Shown: piece by piece, positions 9,079 through 18,208 of the stretch
How the letters are laid out: each line of letters starts with the position of its first letter
Position numbering within the stretch: position 1 is the stretch's first letter
DNA from: Micromonospora sp. WMMA1947
GTDB lineage: Bacteria > Actinomycetota > Actinomycetes > Mycobacteriales > Micromonosporaceae
Reading direction: 5' to 3'
DNA length: 64,000 nucleotides
Assembly: GCF_027497355.1 (NCBI RefSeq)
Contig: NZ_CP114909.1
Coordinates: 4,235,001 to 4,299,000, forward strand
Translations under genes and position numbers: made by a program
The notes under the pieces: model-generated
Database searches by the model: none
Told to the model about the DNA's origin: nothing
What the model saw: the letters and a program-made list of their open reading frames with translations, nothing else

Positions 9079-10152
9079 GTGAGCCAGGGCGAACCATCGG
9101 CGCAGGCCGGTCCGTCGGGCGAGGACGCGACGGCGAGGATGCTGGCGGCGGCGCGCGCGGGCGACGGCGCGGCCTTCAGCCGTCTGGTCGCACCCCTGCG
9201 GGACGAGCTGCGTGCGCACTGCTACCGGATGCTCGGTTCCTTCCACGACGCGGAGGACGCGGTCCAGGACACCATGGACCGGGCATGGCGGGCCGTCGAC
9301 AGGTTCGAGGGTCACCGCTCGATCCGGCCGTGGCTCTACCGGATCGCCACCAACCGCGCTCTGTCTCTCCTCGGCGCGCGCGGGCGGCGTGAACTGCCCA
9401 CCGACTTCACCGGCCCGGGCATGTCCCGGGCCGAGGTGAGCTGGCTCGAACCGTATCCGGACCGCCTTGCGGCCCGGCCCGCCGAATCGGATCCGGAGAC
9501 CCGCGCGATCGCGCGGGAGACCATGGAACTCGCGTTCGTCGCCGCGTTGCAGCACCTGCCGCCGCGACAACGTGCCGTCCTGCTGCTGCGTGACGTTCTC
9601 GGTTACTCCGCCGAGGAGACCGCCGGGATGCTTGGCACCACCGTCGCCGCGGTCAACAGCGCGATGCAGCGGGCCCGCCGGATCGTCGCCGGGCTGAACC
9701 CGTCCGGGAGCCAGCAGCGGACCCTCGCCGAGCTGGGCGACGCGGGGCAGCGGGAGGTGGCCAGGCAGTACGCCGCGGCGTGGGAGTCCGGCGACGTCGA
9801 GACGATCGTGGCGATGCTGACGGAGGACGCGCGGTACTCGATGCCGCCGCTGACCGTCTGGTACGAGGGCCACGAGCAGATCCGCGGTTTCCTGACCGAG
9901 GTGACAGCGGGGCGAAGGTGGCGGTTCCTGCCGACGGGTGCCAACGGGCAGCTCGCCTTCGGGACGTACCTGTGGGACGAGGCGGCTGCCGCCTACCTCC
10001 CGGCGGGGCTGGACCTGCTCGTGCTGCGGGGACGCCGGGTGGCCGAGGTCGTCTCGTTCCTCGACGCGCGCCTGCCTGCCTTCGACCTGCCGGATCGGCT
10101 TCCGGAAAGTTCGCGCGGAGGCGATGAGTTCGCGGCCCGGCCGGGGTTGTAG
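9079..10152 (+). CDS. ECF RNA polymerase sigma factor, SigG-like with SnoaL C-terminal domain
   Basis: Extracytoplasmic-function sigma factor of about 357 residues. Region 2 ([28 protein letters not shown]) binds the -10 element and core polymerase; region 4 ([26 protein letters not shown]) is the -35 helix-turn-helix. After residue 230 it has a SnoaL-like fold ([26 protein letters not shown]) that replaces an anti-sigma factor in this group. The GTG start has GAGGCGG immediately before it, which is close; a start 24 bases upstream cannot be excluded. It is followed 38 bases later by a SnoaL-domain protein that may be its partner or target. Confidence 0.85.
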   Translation: MSQGEPSAQAGPSGEDATARMLAAARAGDGAAFSRLVAPLRDELRAHCYRMLGSFHDAEDAVQDTMDRAWRAVDRFEGHRSIRPWLYRIATNRALSLLGARGRRELPTDFTGPGMSRAEVSWLEPYPDRLAARPAESDPETRAIARETMELAFVAALQHLPPRQRAVLLLRDVLGYSAEETAGMLGTTVAAVNSAMQRARRIVAGLNPSGSQQRTLAELGDAGQREVARQYAAAWESGDVETIVAMLTEDARYSMPPLTVWYEGHEQIRGFLTEVTAGRRWRFLPTGANGQLAFGTYLWDEAAAAYLPAGLDLLVLRGRRVAEVVSFLDARLPAFDLPDRLPESSRGGDEFAARPGL

Positions 10153-10190
10153 TCCTGACGGGTCCACCAGCCACGAAGGGCAGAGCCGAC

Positions 10191-11030
10191 ATGCCGAGCA
10201 ACGAAGAACAGATCCGGGCCCTGGTCGCGCGCTGGGCCGCCGCGGTCCACGAGGGGAACCTCGCCGGCGTCCTGGCCGACCACGCCGAGGACATGGTGAT
10301 GTTCGACGTGCCGCCGCCGTACGAGGGCGTGCGCGGGTTGGACGCCTACCGGGAGATCTGGCCGCCGTTCTTCAGGTGGCAGGCGCAGGGTGCGTCGTTC
10401 GAGGTCGAGTCGCTGGACGTCGTCGCCGGCGAGGACGTGGCCTTCGCGTACGCGCTGCTGCGGTGCGGCACGCCGGCCGACGTCGCTGCGGATCCGGAGA
10501 ACCGCCTGCGGGTGACCTTCGGCCTGCGGAGGCGGGAGGGCCGGTGGATCGTCGCCCACGAACACCATTCCTTCCCGCTCGCCGGTACCGAGCCGGACGC
10601 GGACGCGGCCGAGGCGGAGGTGCGCCGGCTTCACCGGCGGTGGTTCGAGGGCACGGCGGCCAAGGACCTCGATGCCCTAATGGATGCCGTCGCCGACGAC
10701 GTGGTCTCGTACGAGCACGACCAACCGCTGCGATACGTCGGTGTGAACGCTGTTCGCGAGGTCTGCGCGGCGGGCCTGGCGGCGTCGGGTGACGGATCAG
10801 TCGCCTGGGACGTTCCCGACCTGACGATCGTGGTCGACGGTGACCTCGCCGTCGCGTGGGGCCTCAACCACGTCTCGGTACGCCCGAGCAGTGGTCCACC
10901 GATCGAGAGCTGGTCCCGGGGCACCCGGGTCTTCCAGCGGCGCGACGGGGCCTGGCTGATGACCCACCAGCACCTCTCCTACCCGTACGACCCCTCGACC
11001 GGGACGGCACGGACGGATCTGCGTCCGTAG
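10191..11030 (+). CDS. Tandem SnoaL-like / ketosteroid-isomerase-like protein
   Basis: 279 residues made of two NTF2-like domains, about 5-130 and 138-268. Each begins with a helix of the form ALVARWAAAVHEGNLAGVLADHAEDMVMFD and ends with a beta sheet containing WLMTHQHLSYP or WIVAHEHHSFPL. Single-domain proteins of this type are common; the fused duplication is less so. No signal peptide. It follows the sigma factor closely and is probably co-transcribed. Function could be ligand sensing or an uncharacterised isomerase. Confidence 0.75.
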   Translation: MPSNEEQIRALVARWAAAVHEGNLAGVLADHAEDMVMFDVPPPYEGVRGLDAYREIWPPFFRWQAQGASFEVESLDVVAGEDVAFAYALLRCGTPADVAADPENRLRVTFGLRRREGRWIVAHEHHSFPLAGTEPDADAAEAEVRRLHRRWFEGTAAKDLDALMDAVADDVVSYEHDQPLRYVGVNAVREVCAAGLAASGDGSVAWDVPDLTIVVDGDLAVAWGLNHVSVRPSSGPPIESWSRGTRVFQRRDGAWLMTHQHLSYPYDPSTGTARTDLRP

Positions 11031-11128
11031 CGACATCGCACATCGAGCCGTCCATCGACGTTCATCCACCAGATCGGCGTGCGTAAGCTCCGCACGGTCG
11101 GATCTGGGGAACCTACGGAGGAGGTTCC

Positions 11129-12289
11129 ATGGATCGTCGAGCGATGTTGCGGGCCACTGTTCTCGGTGCGGGCGCCGTCGCCCTGCCGTTCACGGCGTGG
11201 TCGGCCGCGTACGGAGCCCCGGCGCAGAACGCGGCGGGGCCGTACGGTGGGCTCCAGGCCGCCGACGCCAACGGCATCCAGCTGCCGGCCGGATTCACCA
11301 GCTCGGTCGTCGCGCGATCCCGGCGGACGGTGCCGGGGACGTCGTACACCTGGCACGACGCCCCGGACGGCGGCGCCGTGTTCCCGAACGGCTCCGGCTG
11401 GATCTACGTGTCGAACTCCGAGGTGTCGGCCGGGGCGGGCGGCGGCGCCTCACGCCTCGTCTTCAACTCCAGCGGTGTCGTGGTCGGGGCGTCGCGGATC
11501 CTCTCCGGCACCGACAACAACTGCGCCGGGGGCAAGACGCCGTGGAACACCTGGCTCTCCTGCGAGGAGGTGTCCCGGGGCCGGGTCTTCGAGACGTACC
11601 CCCTCGGCGAGACCGCGGTGGCGCGTCCCGCGATGGGCCGGTTCAAGCACGAGGCGGCCGCGGCCGACCCGGTCCGCCGGGTCGTCTACCTGACCGAGGA
11701 CGAGACCGACGGCAAGTTCTACCGCTTCGTGCCGACCACCTGGGGCGACCTGTCCGCCGGAACCCTCCAGGTCCTCCGCGCCGGTACGGCCACCTCCGGC
11801 ACCTTCACCTGGGCCACGGTGCCCGATCCGGACGGCTCGCCCACCCCGACCCGGCAGCAGGTGTCCGGCGCGAAGACGTTCAACGGTGGCGAGGGCTGCC
11901 ACTACGCCGACGACACCGTCTGGTTCACCACGAAGGGCGACAACCGTGTGTGGCAGGTGAACCTGGCCGCCGGCACGTACGAACTCGCCTACGACGACAA
12001 CCTGGTCAGCCACGGCACCGCTCCGCTGACCGGCGTCGACAACATCACCGGGTCCACGGCCGGTGACCTGTACGTCGCCGAGGACGGCGGCAACATGGAG
12101 ATCTGCATGATCACGCCGGACGACAAGATCTCGGTGTTCCTGCGGATCACCGGACAGAGCGGCTCGGAGATCACCGGGCCGGCGTTCACCCCGGCCGGCG
12201 ACCGGCTGTACTTCTCGTCGCAGCGCGGCACGACCGGCTCGTCCTCCGGCGGCATCACCTACTGCGTCACCGGGCCGTTCCGCCGATGA
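11129..12289 (+). CDS. Tat-exported PhoX-like (DUF839) protein
   Basis: 386 residues, beginning MDRRAMLRATVLGAGAVALPF, a twin-Arg-like signal. The body resembles the PhoX/DUF839 family of propeller phosphatases: SCEEVSRGRVFE, GRFKHEAAAADP, YLTEDETDGKFYRFVP and LYVAEDGGNMEICMI correspond to blades that bind calcium and iron in PhoX. It is shorter than PhoX of Pseudomonas (about 600 residues), like many actinobacterial members, so phosphatase activity is inferred only. AGGAGG precedes the ATG by six bases. Confidence 0.75.
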   Translation: MDRRAMLRATVLGAGAVALPFTAWSAAYGAPAQNAAGPYGGLQAADANGIQLPAGFTSSVVARSRRTVPGTSYTWHDAPDGGAVFPNGSGWIYVSNSEVSAGAGGGASRLVFNSSGVVVGASRILSGTDNNCAGGKTPWNTWLSCEEVSRGRVFETYPLGETAVARPAMGRFKHEAAAADPVRRVVYLTEDETDGKFYRFVPTTWGDLSAGTLQVLRAGTATSGTFTWATVPDPDGSPTPTRQQVSGAKTFNGGEGCHYADDTVWFTTKGDNRVWQVNLAAGTYELAYDDNLVSHGTAPLTGVDNITGSTAGDLYVAEDGGNMEICMITPDDKISVFLRITGQSGSEITGPAFTPAGDRLYFSSQRGTTGSSSGGITYCVTGPFRR

Positions 12290-12428
12290 CCGGCTCCCGG
12301 CCCCGCTGACGGCTCCGAGGCCGGACCAGCCGTTCTTACCACTGTCTTACGGGACAGTCGCCGGGCGTACGCGGAACGTCCCGGAGCGCGATGCTGAGGA
12401 CCTGCCATCAATCGGGGAAGAGGGCATC

Positions 12429-13565
12429 ATGGGATCTCTGGCACGGTACGGGCTGTCGGCGGCGGCGGTCTCCACTCTGACGGTGGGCATGGTGCTCCCG
12501 GCGGGCACGCCGGTCGTGGCCGCATCATCGTCGGCCTGGTCGGCGACGGTTCCCGCGCTGATCCACGACAGCCGGCTCACCGACGTGGCCGCCACCGGCC
12601 CGAACAACGCCTGGTCCGTCGGCTACCAGGCGTCGACCTACACGGGGTACTCGATCGACCAGCCGTACGCCCTGCTCCAATGGAACGGAGGGGCATGGAT
12701 CGAGCGGCGGCTGCCGCACCAGGCGCATGTGCTGTACAAGGTGGACGCGGTGAACGCCGGCGACGTCTGGACGGTGGGCATCCGGCGCTCCGGAGAGCCG
12801 TACGCCGGGCACTTCGACGGCGTGACCTGGACGTCCCACACGCCGTGGTCCGCCCCGTCCGGGACCTCGGACCTGCTGGACGTGGCCGGGACCGGTGGCG
12901 GGCGGGCCGTGCTCGTCGGTCACGACGGCGGCCGGCCGCTGGTCGTCGAAGGCGACGCGCGTCAGTTCAGCCGGGTGGCGGTACCGGGGACGGAAGGAGT
13001 GAACGGCGTCCTGCGGGCGGTCTCGCGCACCAAGGACGGTGCCGTCTTCGCCGCCGGCGACCGGTACGTCACCGACGCGCCCTACCCGGAGCCGATGATC
13101 GTGCAGCGCATCGGCGGGTCGTGGCGGGTGGCCCCGATTCCGCCGATCGCGAGCGTCCACCTCACCGGCGTGTGGGCCCGCTCGGCGACCGACGCCTGGG
13201 CGGTCGGCACCCAGGACTTCGACTCCTCGCCCAAGCCGGTCATCCTGCACTGGGACGGCCGGACGTGGCAGCGGGTGGCCGGACCGGCGCCAGCGGGCTG
13301 GGTGTACGCGGTCGCCGGCGACGCGAACGGCAACGTCTGGATCAGCGGCACGAACCCGATTCCGCCGTACGTCGAGTACCCGGGCACGCTGTTGCTGCGC
13401 TACACCGGCGGGCGGTGGAGTGTCGCGTACGGACCCAAGGTCGACGGCAACGACCCGCACCTGGACGCGCTGGCCAACATCCCGGGAACCTCATCCTTCT
13501 GGGGCAGCGGCGCTGCGACCGTCGACGGGTTCCGCCAGGCCGGTGTGATCGAGCGCACCAGATGA
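12429..13565 (+). CDS. Secreted propeller-like protein of unknown function
   Basis: 378 residues with a signal peptide ending near VVAASS. The rest carries about six loose repeats whose strands end in forms such as NNAWSVGYQ, GDVWTVGIR, TDAWAVGTQ and GNVWISGTN, each followed by LxWxGxxW, as in bacterial WD/kelch-like beta-propellers. No catalytic motif was seen. An extended hairpin lies just after the stop. Function unknown; a role in surface binding is a guess. Confidence 0.65.
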   Translation: MGSLARYGLSAAAVSTLTVGMVLPAGTPVVAASSSAWSATVPALIHDSRLTDVAATGPNNAWSVGYQASTYTGYSIDQPYALLQWNGGAWIERRLPHQAHVLYKVDAVNAGDVWTVGIRRSGEPYAGHFDGVTWTSHTPWSAPSGTSDLLDVAGTGGGRAVLVGHDGGRPLVVEGDARQFSRVAVPGTEGVNGVLRAVSRTKDGAVFAAGDRYVTDAPYPEPMIVQRIGGSWRVAPIPPIASVHLTGVWARSATDAWAVGTQDFDSSPKPVILHWDGRTWQRVAGPAPAGWVYAVAGDANGNVWISGTNPIPPYVEYPGTLLLRYTGGRWSVAYGPKVDGNDPHLDALANIPGTSSFWGSGAATVDGFRQAGVIERTR

Positions 13566-13567
13566 GC

Positions 13568-13626
13568 GGCCAGGCCCACGCCCCTGCCCGGGGTGACTCG
13601 GCAACGACCGGGGCGTGGGCCTGGCC
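13568..13626. terminator. Long-arm hairpin after propeller gene
   Basis: A perfect 17-bp stem (GGCCAGGCCCACGCCCC and complement) encloses a 25-base loop and begins three bases after the stop codon. Confidence 0.55.
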
Positions 13627-13650
13627 CTGCTGTGGCGAGGTCATGATGCA

Positions 13651-13881
13651 ATGAAGCGCATGATTCTCCAGCGGATCGGCGCCGGCCTCCTGTTGTTGAT
13701 CGGGATCCTGGCGATGGCGGCCACGCGCACCTTCCCGTTCCTCGACGATTTCCCCGAGCTGGCGGAGACGGCGGTCGCGATCGGTGGCGCGGCGTGCATG
13801 CTGGCGGGGGTGTGGCTGTGGTTGCGCAAGCCGGCAGAGGGGTCGTCCACGCCCGCGACCGGCGACGTCGAAAGCCGGTGA
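13651..13881 (+). CDS. Small two-helix membrane protein
   Basis: 76 residues with two hydrophobic segments (about 9-26 and 40-58) and a Ser/Thr/Pro tail. The ATG follows GAGGTCATGATGCA, with GAGG about nine bases upstream. No recognisable family. Codon use is normal for the region, which supports that it is a gene. Confidence 0.5.
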   Translation: MKRMILQRIGAGLLLLIGILAMAATRTFPFLDDFPELAETAVAIGGAACMLAGVWLWLRKPAEGSSTPATGDVESR

Positions 13882-13938
13882 CGGCGCTCGATCAGACGTC
13901 GGCGGGCGATCCCGGCGGTGGCGTCGGATACTGGGCCG

Positions 13939-14109
13939 ATGACCAACCCCGACCTCGATCCCGAGCTGTACCCGCCGATCGACCCGCGTGAGGACGTGCC
14001 GGACGACCCGGGTGAACTCCTCCCGGACACGCCCGGCGAACTGCCCGAGGCGCCGGTCGAGCCGATGCCCGACGACGGGGAGCCCGGGGGCGTGCCCGAA
14101 CCGGCCTGA
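13939..14109 (+). CDS. Small acidic proline-rich protein
   Basis: A 56-residue frame with Asp/Glu and Pro in most positions (DPREDVPDDPGELLPDTPGE). Starts either here or at a GTG 21 bases upstream. Such short acidic proteins are annotated in many actinobacteria without known function. The low complexity makes it uncertain. Confidence 0.35.
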   Translation: MTNPDLDPELYPPIDPREDVPDDPGELLPDTPGELPEAPVEPMPDDGEPGGVPEPA

Positions 14110-14147
14110 CCGGCCGGCGCAGGGCGCCCAATTGATCGACGATGATG

Positions 14148-14153
14148 GATAAT
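14148..14153 (+). promoter_or_regulatory. Candidate -10 element for manD-like gene
   Basis: GATAAT stands 38 bases before the manD-like start in an otherwise GC-rich gap. Just before it is TGATCGACGATGA, an imperfect dyad centred on ATCG-A-CGAT that could be a repressor site. No convincing -35 at the right spacing. Confidence 0.3.
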
Positions 14154-14191
14154 CCTGTGGTGACCGGAGCGCCGACCGCAGGGGAGACCGG

Positions 14192-15400
14192 ATGAGAATC
14201 GTCGACGCCCGGGTGATCGTGACCTGCCCCGGCCGGAACTTCGTGACCCTGAAGGTCGTGACCGACGCCGGTCTCACCGGCGTCGGTGACGCCACCCTCA
14301 ACGGCCGGGAACTCGCAGTCGCGTCCTACCTGCGCGACCACGTCGTGCCGCTGCTGATCGGGCGCGACCCGGCCCGGATCGAGGACACCTGGCAGTACCT
14401 CTACCAGGGGTCGTACTGGCGGCGCGGGCCGGTCACGATGAGCGCCGTCGCCGCCGTGGACACCGCGCTGTGGGATATCAAGGGCAAGGTCGCCGGGCTG
14501 CCGGTCTACCAGCTGCTCGGCGGCCGGTCCCGCGAGGGCGTGACAGTGTACGGACACGCCAACGGCGAGACGGTCGACGAGGTGCTGACCGAGGTCGCCC
14601 GTTTCGTCGACCTCGGCTATCGCGCGGTGCGGGTGCAGTGCGGCGTGCCCGGCCTGCCCCGGACGTACGGCGTCAGCGCCGACAAGATGTTCTACGAGCC
14701 CGCCGACGCCGCGCTGCCGACCGAGACGACCTGGTCGACGGAGGCGTATCTGGCCCACGCGCCGGGCGTGTTCGCCCGGGTCCGCGAGGAGTTCGGCCCC
14801 ACCCTCCGGCTGCTGCACGACGTGCACCACCGGCTCACCCCGATCGAGGCGGCGCGGCTCGGCAAGAGCCTGGAGCCGTACGCGTTGACCTGGATGGAGG
14901 ATCCCGTCCCGGCGGACCTGCAGGAGGGGTTCCGGCTCATCCGCTCGCACACCACCACGCCGATCGCCGTCGGCGAGGTCTTCAGCAGCATCTGGGACGC
15001 CGCCCAGCTCATCCGGGAACAGCTCATCGACTACGTGCGCACCACAGTGGTCCACGCCGGTGGGATCACCCACCTGCGGCGCATCTTCGACCTCGCCGCG
15101 CTGCACCACGTCCGCAGCGGCTCGCACGGCGCCACCGACCTGTCCCCGGTCTGCATGGCCGCCGCGCTGCACCTGGACCTGGCCATCCCCAACTTCGGCC
15201 TGCAGGAGTACATGCGGCACACCGAGGCGACGGACGAGGTGTTCCCGCACGGCTACCACTACGACGGCGGCTACCTGCATCCGGCCGAGACTCCGGGGCT
15301 CGGGGTGGACATCGACGAGCAGGCCGCGGCCCGCTACCCGTACGCGCCGGCCTACCTGCCGGTGAACCGGCTGGCGGACGGCACCGTGCACCCCTGGTGA
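14192..15400 (+). CDS. manD: Enolase-superfamily sugar-acid dehydratase (ManD/RspA, D-mannonate dehydratase-like)
   Basis: 402 residues, the usual length for ManD. It should dehydrate D-mannonate to 2-keto-3-deoxy-gluconate, a step in glucuronate breakdown. The N-terminal cap begins [22 protein letters not shown], the barrel has the ManD-specific insertion with [15 protein letters not shown], metal ligands are expected in [15 protein letters not shown] and AVGEVFSS, and FGLQEYMRH is family-typical. It converges with the GH67 gene 10 bases away and so borders the xylan locus whose glucuronic acid it could process. Some family members act on D-gluconate or are nearly inactive. Confidence 0.83.
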   Translation: MRIVDARVIVTCPGRNFVTLKVVTDAGLTGVGDATLNGRELAVASYLRDHVVPLLIGRDPARIEDTWQYLYQGSYWRRGPVTMSAVAAVDTALWDIKGKVAGLPVYQLLGGRSREGVTVYGHANGETVDEVLTEVARFVDLGYRAVRVQCGVPGLPRTYGVSADKMFYEPADAALPTETTWSTEAYLAHAPGVFARVREEFGPTLRLLHDVHHRLTPIEAARLGKSLEPYALTWMEDPVPADLQEGFRLIRSHTTTPIAVGEVFSSIWDAAQLIREQLIDYVRTTVVHAGGITHLRRIFDLAALHHVRSGSHGATDLSPVCMAAALHLDLAIPNFGLQEYMRHTEATDEVFPHGYHYDGGYLHPAETPGLGVDIDEQAAARYPYAPAYLPVNRLADGTVHPW

Positions 15401-15410
15401 GCGCGCCGGC

Positions 15411-17522
15411 TCAGTGGATGCGGCGACCGTGCGCGTCCGGGATCCCGGACTTGCGGAAGAAGTAGGTGTTGATCTGGTCCCGCCACTCCACGGCGCTGCG
15501 GAACTGTTCGTCGAGGCGCTCGGCCACCCGGTCGTGGACGGCCGGGTCGATCGCCCCGGCGAGGAGCCGCCACCGTTCCCGCATCGCCGCCACCTCCTCG
15601 ACTCCGGCGAAGTGCGTGTCGTAGATGTGCTGGATCACGGTACGGCCGCTGTGCAGCACGTGCCGGTACGGGACGTGGTGGAAGAACAGCAGCAACTCGT
15701 CGGGGCAGCGCTCGCGTGACTCGTACACCTCCGACCACGGCGGCGGGTACTGGCCGGTGAAGCCGGTTCCGGTCGCCCGGGTCCGGTCCACCCCGACGCC
15801 GTCGCGGTCGGCGAAGTGGTAGGTGCCCCACGGGGTGTACTCGTAGCCGTCCACGTCCGGGCCGTAGTGGTGGCCGGGCCGCACCATGAAGCCGACGCCG
15901 AGCGGGGCGGTGTAGCGCTCGTAGGTGCGCCAGGAGTCGTCCATGACGGCGTGCATCGTCCGCCGCACCGTCTCCGGATCGCCGGTGGAGACCGGCAGCC
16001 AGGTCAGGTCGATCCACTCGTCGAGGATCGCGCCGGGATCCATCTGCGGGTCCCAGGCGAGCCGGCCGAAGGCGTACAGGTTCGCCTGGGCCAGCGGGTG
16101 CCCGGTCCAGAACGGGTCGTCGCCCACGTTGGACACGGCGACCAGGCCGCCACCGGTGCCCGCCGGGCCGGCCGCCACGTCGGCGATCGTGCCGCCGGTC
16201 GCGCCCCGGGGCCGGAACCGCAGGACCTCGCTCCACCAGGGTGCGAGGTAGCAGACGTGCCGCTGCTGGCCGGTGTACTCCTGCGTCGCCTGTACCTCCA
16301 CCGCCAGCCGGGTGGCCGGCATCGCGGCGAGCACCGGGGACACGGGTTCGCGTGGCTGGAAGTCGATCGGGCCGAACTTCACCTGGAGGATCACGTTGTC
16401 GGCGAATCGTCCGTCCAGCGGCGCGAAGTGGTCGTGGGCGGCCCGGGCCCGGTCGGTCGACCGGTCCCGCCAGTCCTGGTGGTGGTCGTAGACGAACGCC
16501 CGCCAGCGCACCACGCCTCCGTGCGGTGCGAGCGCCTCGGCGAGCAGGTTCGCGCCGTCGGCGTGGTCGCGCCCGTACGCGAACGGGCCGGGCCGGCCCT
16601 CGGAGTCGGCCTTCACCAGATACCCGCCGAAGTCGGGGATCCGCCGGTATACCCGCCGGGTGACGGCGGCCCACCAGGCCCGTACCCGCTCGTCCAGCGG
16701 ATCGGCGGTGGGCAGGCCACCGAGGAGCACCGGGGCGGCGAAGGTCACCGACAGGTGCACCCGGATGCCGTACGGGCGCAGCACCTCGGCGATCTCCGCG
16801 ACGTCGCCGAGCCGGTCGGTCAGCAGCAGTGCCTCGGTGTCGTGCACGTTGACGTTGTTCACGCAGATCGCGTTGACCCCGCAGGCGGCGAGCAGGCGGC
16901 CGTAGTCGCGGAGCCGGGCGGGCTCGCGCCGGGCGGCGCCGTCGCGCCAGAACACGGAGCCGCCGGCGTAGCCCCGCTCGACCTGGCCCGACACCGGGTG
17001 TACGGCCACGTTGTCCCAGTGGTCGAGCATCCGCCGGTCCAGTGCCGGCCGGTGCCGCCGCGCCGGAAGGTCGTCGTCGAACGCCGCCGCGCCGAGCCGG
17101 ACCACGTGGAACATCCCGTACAGCAGGCCGGCCGGCGCGTCGGCCAGGACCACAGTCACGCCGCTCGCCCGCGTCAGCAGGTACCCCTCGTCGCCGAGGG
17201 AGCCGTCACCGGTGCCGTTCACCGCCGGTGTCGCACCGAGCCGGGCCGCCTCCGCCGCCGCGTTCGGCACCGGGCCGGCCTCGCGCAGGGCCAGCACCAG
17301 GTCCGCGTCGACCGGCCATGGCGGACCGTGCCAGAGCCGCCCGCCGTACCGGGCGCAGGCCCGGCTCACCTCGTCGAGGACGGTGTCGACCAGGGGTCCG
17401 TCGCCGTGCACCAGCACGCCGCGTGAGCCGAGTTCGCGGAACGCCGCTGGTGGGAGCCAGGCGGCGTGCCAGGCCGACTCGCCGCTGCCGGCCGACGCGC
17501 GGCCGGTGGCCGGAACGCTCAC
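15411..17522 (-). CDS. GH67 alpha-glucuronidase
   Basis: Removes (4-O-methyl)-glucuronic acid from the non-reducing end of aldouronic acids, 703 residues, normal for GH67. N-terminal substrate-binding domain (about 1-150), then the central barrel with NAICVNNVNVHDTEALLL, PDFGGYLVKADSEGRPGPF, VNVGDDPFWTGHP and YTPWGTYHFADRDGVGVDRT. The acidic residues in VKADSEG and VEVQATQEYTG lie in the expected active-site strands. No signal peptide, so it acts inside the cell on imported oligomers. GTG overlaps the stop of the DUF624 gene by four bases (GTGA), showing that it is the last gene of a tight operon. Confidence 0.92.
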   Translation of the reverse strand: MSVPATGRASAGSGESAWHAAWLPPAAFRELGSRGVLVHGDGPLVDTVLDEVSRACARYGGRLWHGPPWPVDADLVLALREAGPVPNAAAEAARLGATPAVNGTGDGSLGDEGYLLTRASGVTVVLADAPAGLLYGMFHVVRLGAAAFDDDLPARRHRPALDRRMLDHWDNVAVHPVSGQVERGYAGGSVFWRDGAARREPARLRDYGRLLAACGVNAICVNNVNVHDTEALLLTDRLGDVAEIAEVLRPYGIRVHLSVTFAAPVLLGGLPTADPLDERVRAWWAAVTRRVYRRIPDFGGYLVKADSEGRPGPFAYGRDHADGANLLAEALAPHGGVVRWRAFVYDHHQDWRDRSTDRARAAHDHFAPLDGRFADNVILQVKFGPIDFQPREPVSPVLAAMPATRLAVEVQATQEYTGQQRHVCYLAPWWSEVLRFRPRGATGGTIADVAAGPAGTGGGLVAVSNVGDDPFWTGHPLAQANLYAFGRLAWDPQMDPGAILDEWIDLTWLPVSTGDPETVRRTMHAVMDDSWRTYERYTAPLGVGFMVRPGHHYGPDVDGYEYTPWGTYHFADRDGVGVDRTRATGTGFTGQYPPPWSEVYESRERCPDELLLFFHHVPYRHVLHSGRTVIQHIYDTHFAGVEEVAAMRERWRLLAGAIDPAVHDRVAERLDEQFRSAVEWRDQINTYFFRKSGIPDAHGRRIH

Positions 17523-18208
17523 GCGGTGAACTCCGCCCGGATGTCGTCGATCATGGGGTCGCCGATGCGCAGCAGCGCCAGCACCAGGAGCGCCGCGAGC
17601 AGGGCGAGCACCGCCTCGGAGAACACCGCGGTGACGCCGGCGGCGGCGGCCAGCAGCGCGACGTTGCCGACGGTGACGCCGGGCTTGCGCGCCACGTAGT
17701 ACACGGCGAGCCGGAGCACGTCGCGGGTGCGGAAGGTGAACAGAGAGACGATCACCAGCGCGTTGACCCCGACCAGGATCACCCCCGCCCCGACCACCAC
17801 CAGCGGCACCGCCCACCAGCCGGGGACGGCGGCGGCGGGTAGGTTCGCCAGGTTGACCGCGATGACGGCCAGCCACAGCAGCGTTGGCGCCCAGACGCGC
17901 AGGACGCCCGGCAGGTTGGCCCGGTAGGCCCGGCGGAACGCGGCGGCGGGACGCAGATCGGTCAGGTCGGGGCGCTGGTGCCGCAGCGTGTACAGCGCGG
18001 CGGAGACGGCCGGGCCGACCGGTAGCGCGGCGACGGCGACCAGCGGGAGGTTGCTGCTGTCGCGGTCGAGCAGCACGAGCACGGCCAGACCGGGCAGCGT
18101 GCTCACCAGGAGCAGCAGTTCGACCACGAGCAGGGTGTGAACCGTCGCGGCGGCCCGCGACAACGGCCCGTCGCCGAACTCCCGCAGCCCGCCCGTCGCG
18201 CCGGTCAC
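17519..18208 (-). CDS. DUF624 (YesL-like) membrane protein
   Basis: 229 residues with about five hydrophobic helices. The family often sits beside oligosaccharide importers of the LplABC/YtcQP type and the pattern LFTFRTRDVLRLAVYYVARKPGVTVG is family-like. The role is unknown; it may assist the transporter. GTG overlaps the GH39 stop by four bases and its own stop overlaps the GH67 start, so it is part of the operon. Confidence 0.75.
   Translation of the reverse strand: MTGATGGLREFGDGPLSRAAATVHTLLVVELLLLVSTLPGLAVLVLLDRDSSNLPLVAVAALPVGPAVSAALYTLRHQRPDLTDLRPAAAFRRAYRANLPGVLRVWAPTLLWLAVIAVNLANLPAAAVPGWWAVPLVVVGAGVILVGVNALVIVSLFTFRTRDVLRLAVYYVARKPGVTVGNVALLAAAAGVTAVFSEAVLALLAALLVLALLRIGDPMIDDIRAEFTA

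Noticed and set aside
12341..12358. ACTGTC-N6-GACAGT hairpin before the propeller gene
   Set aside because: Six-base arms only, may be chance; too weak for a terminator or an operator call.
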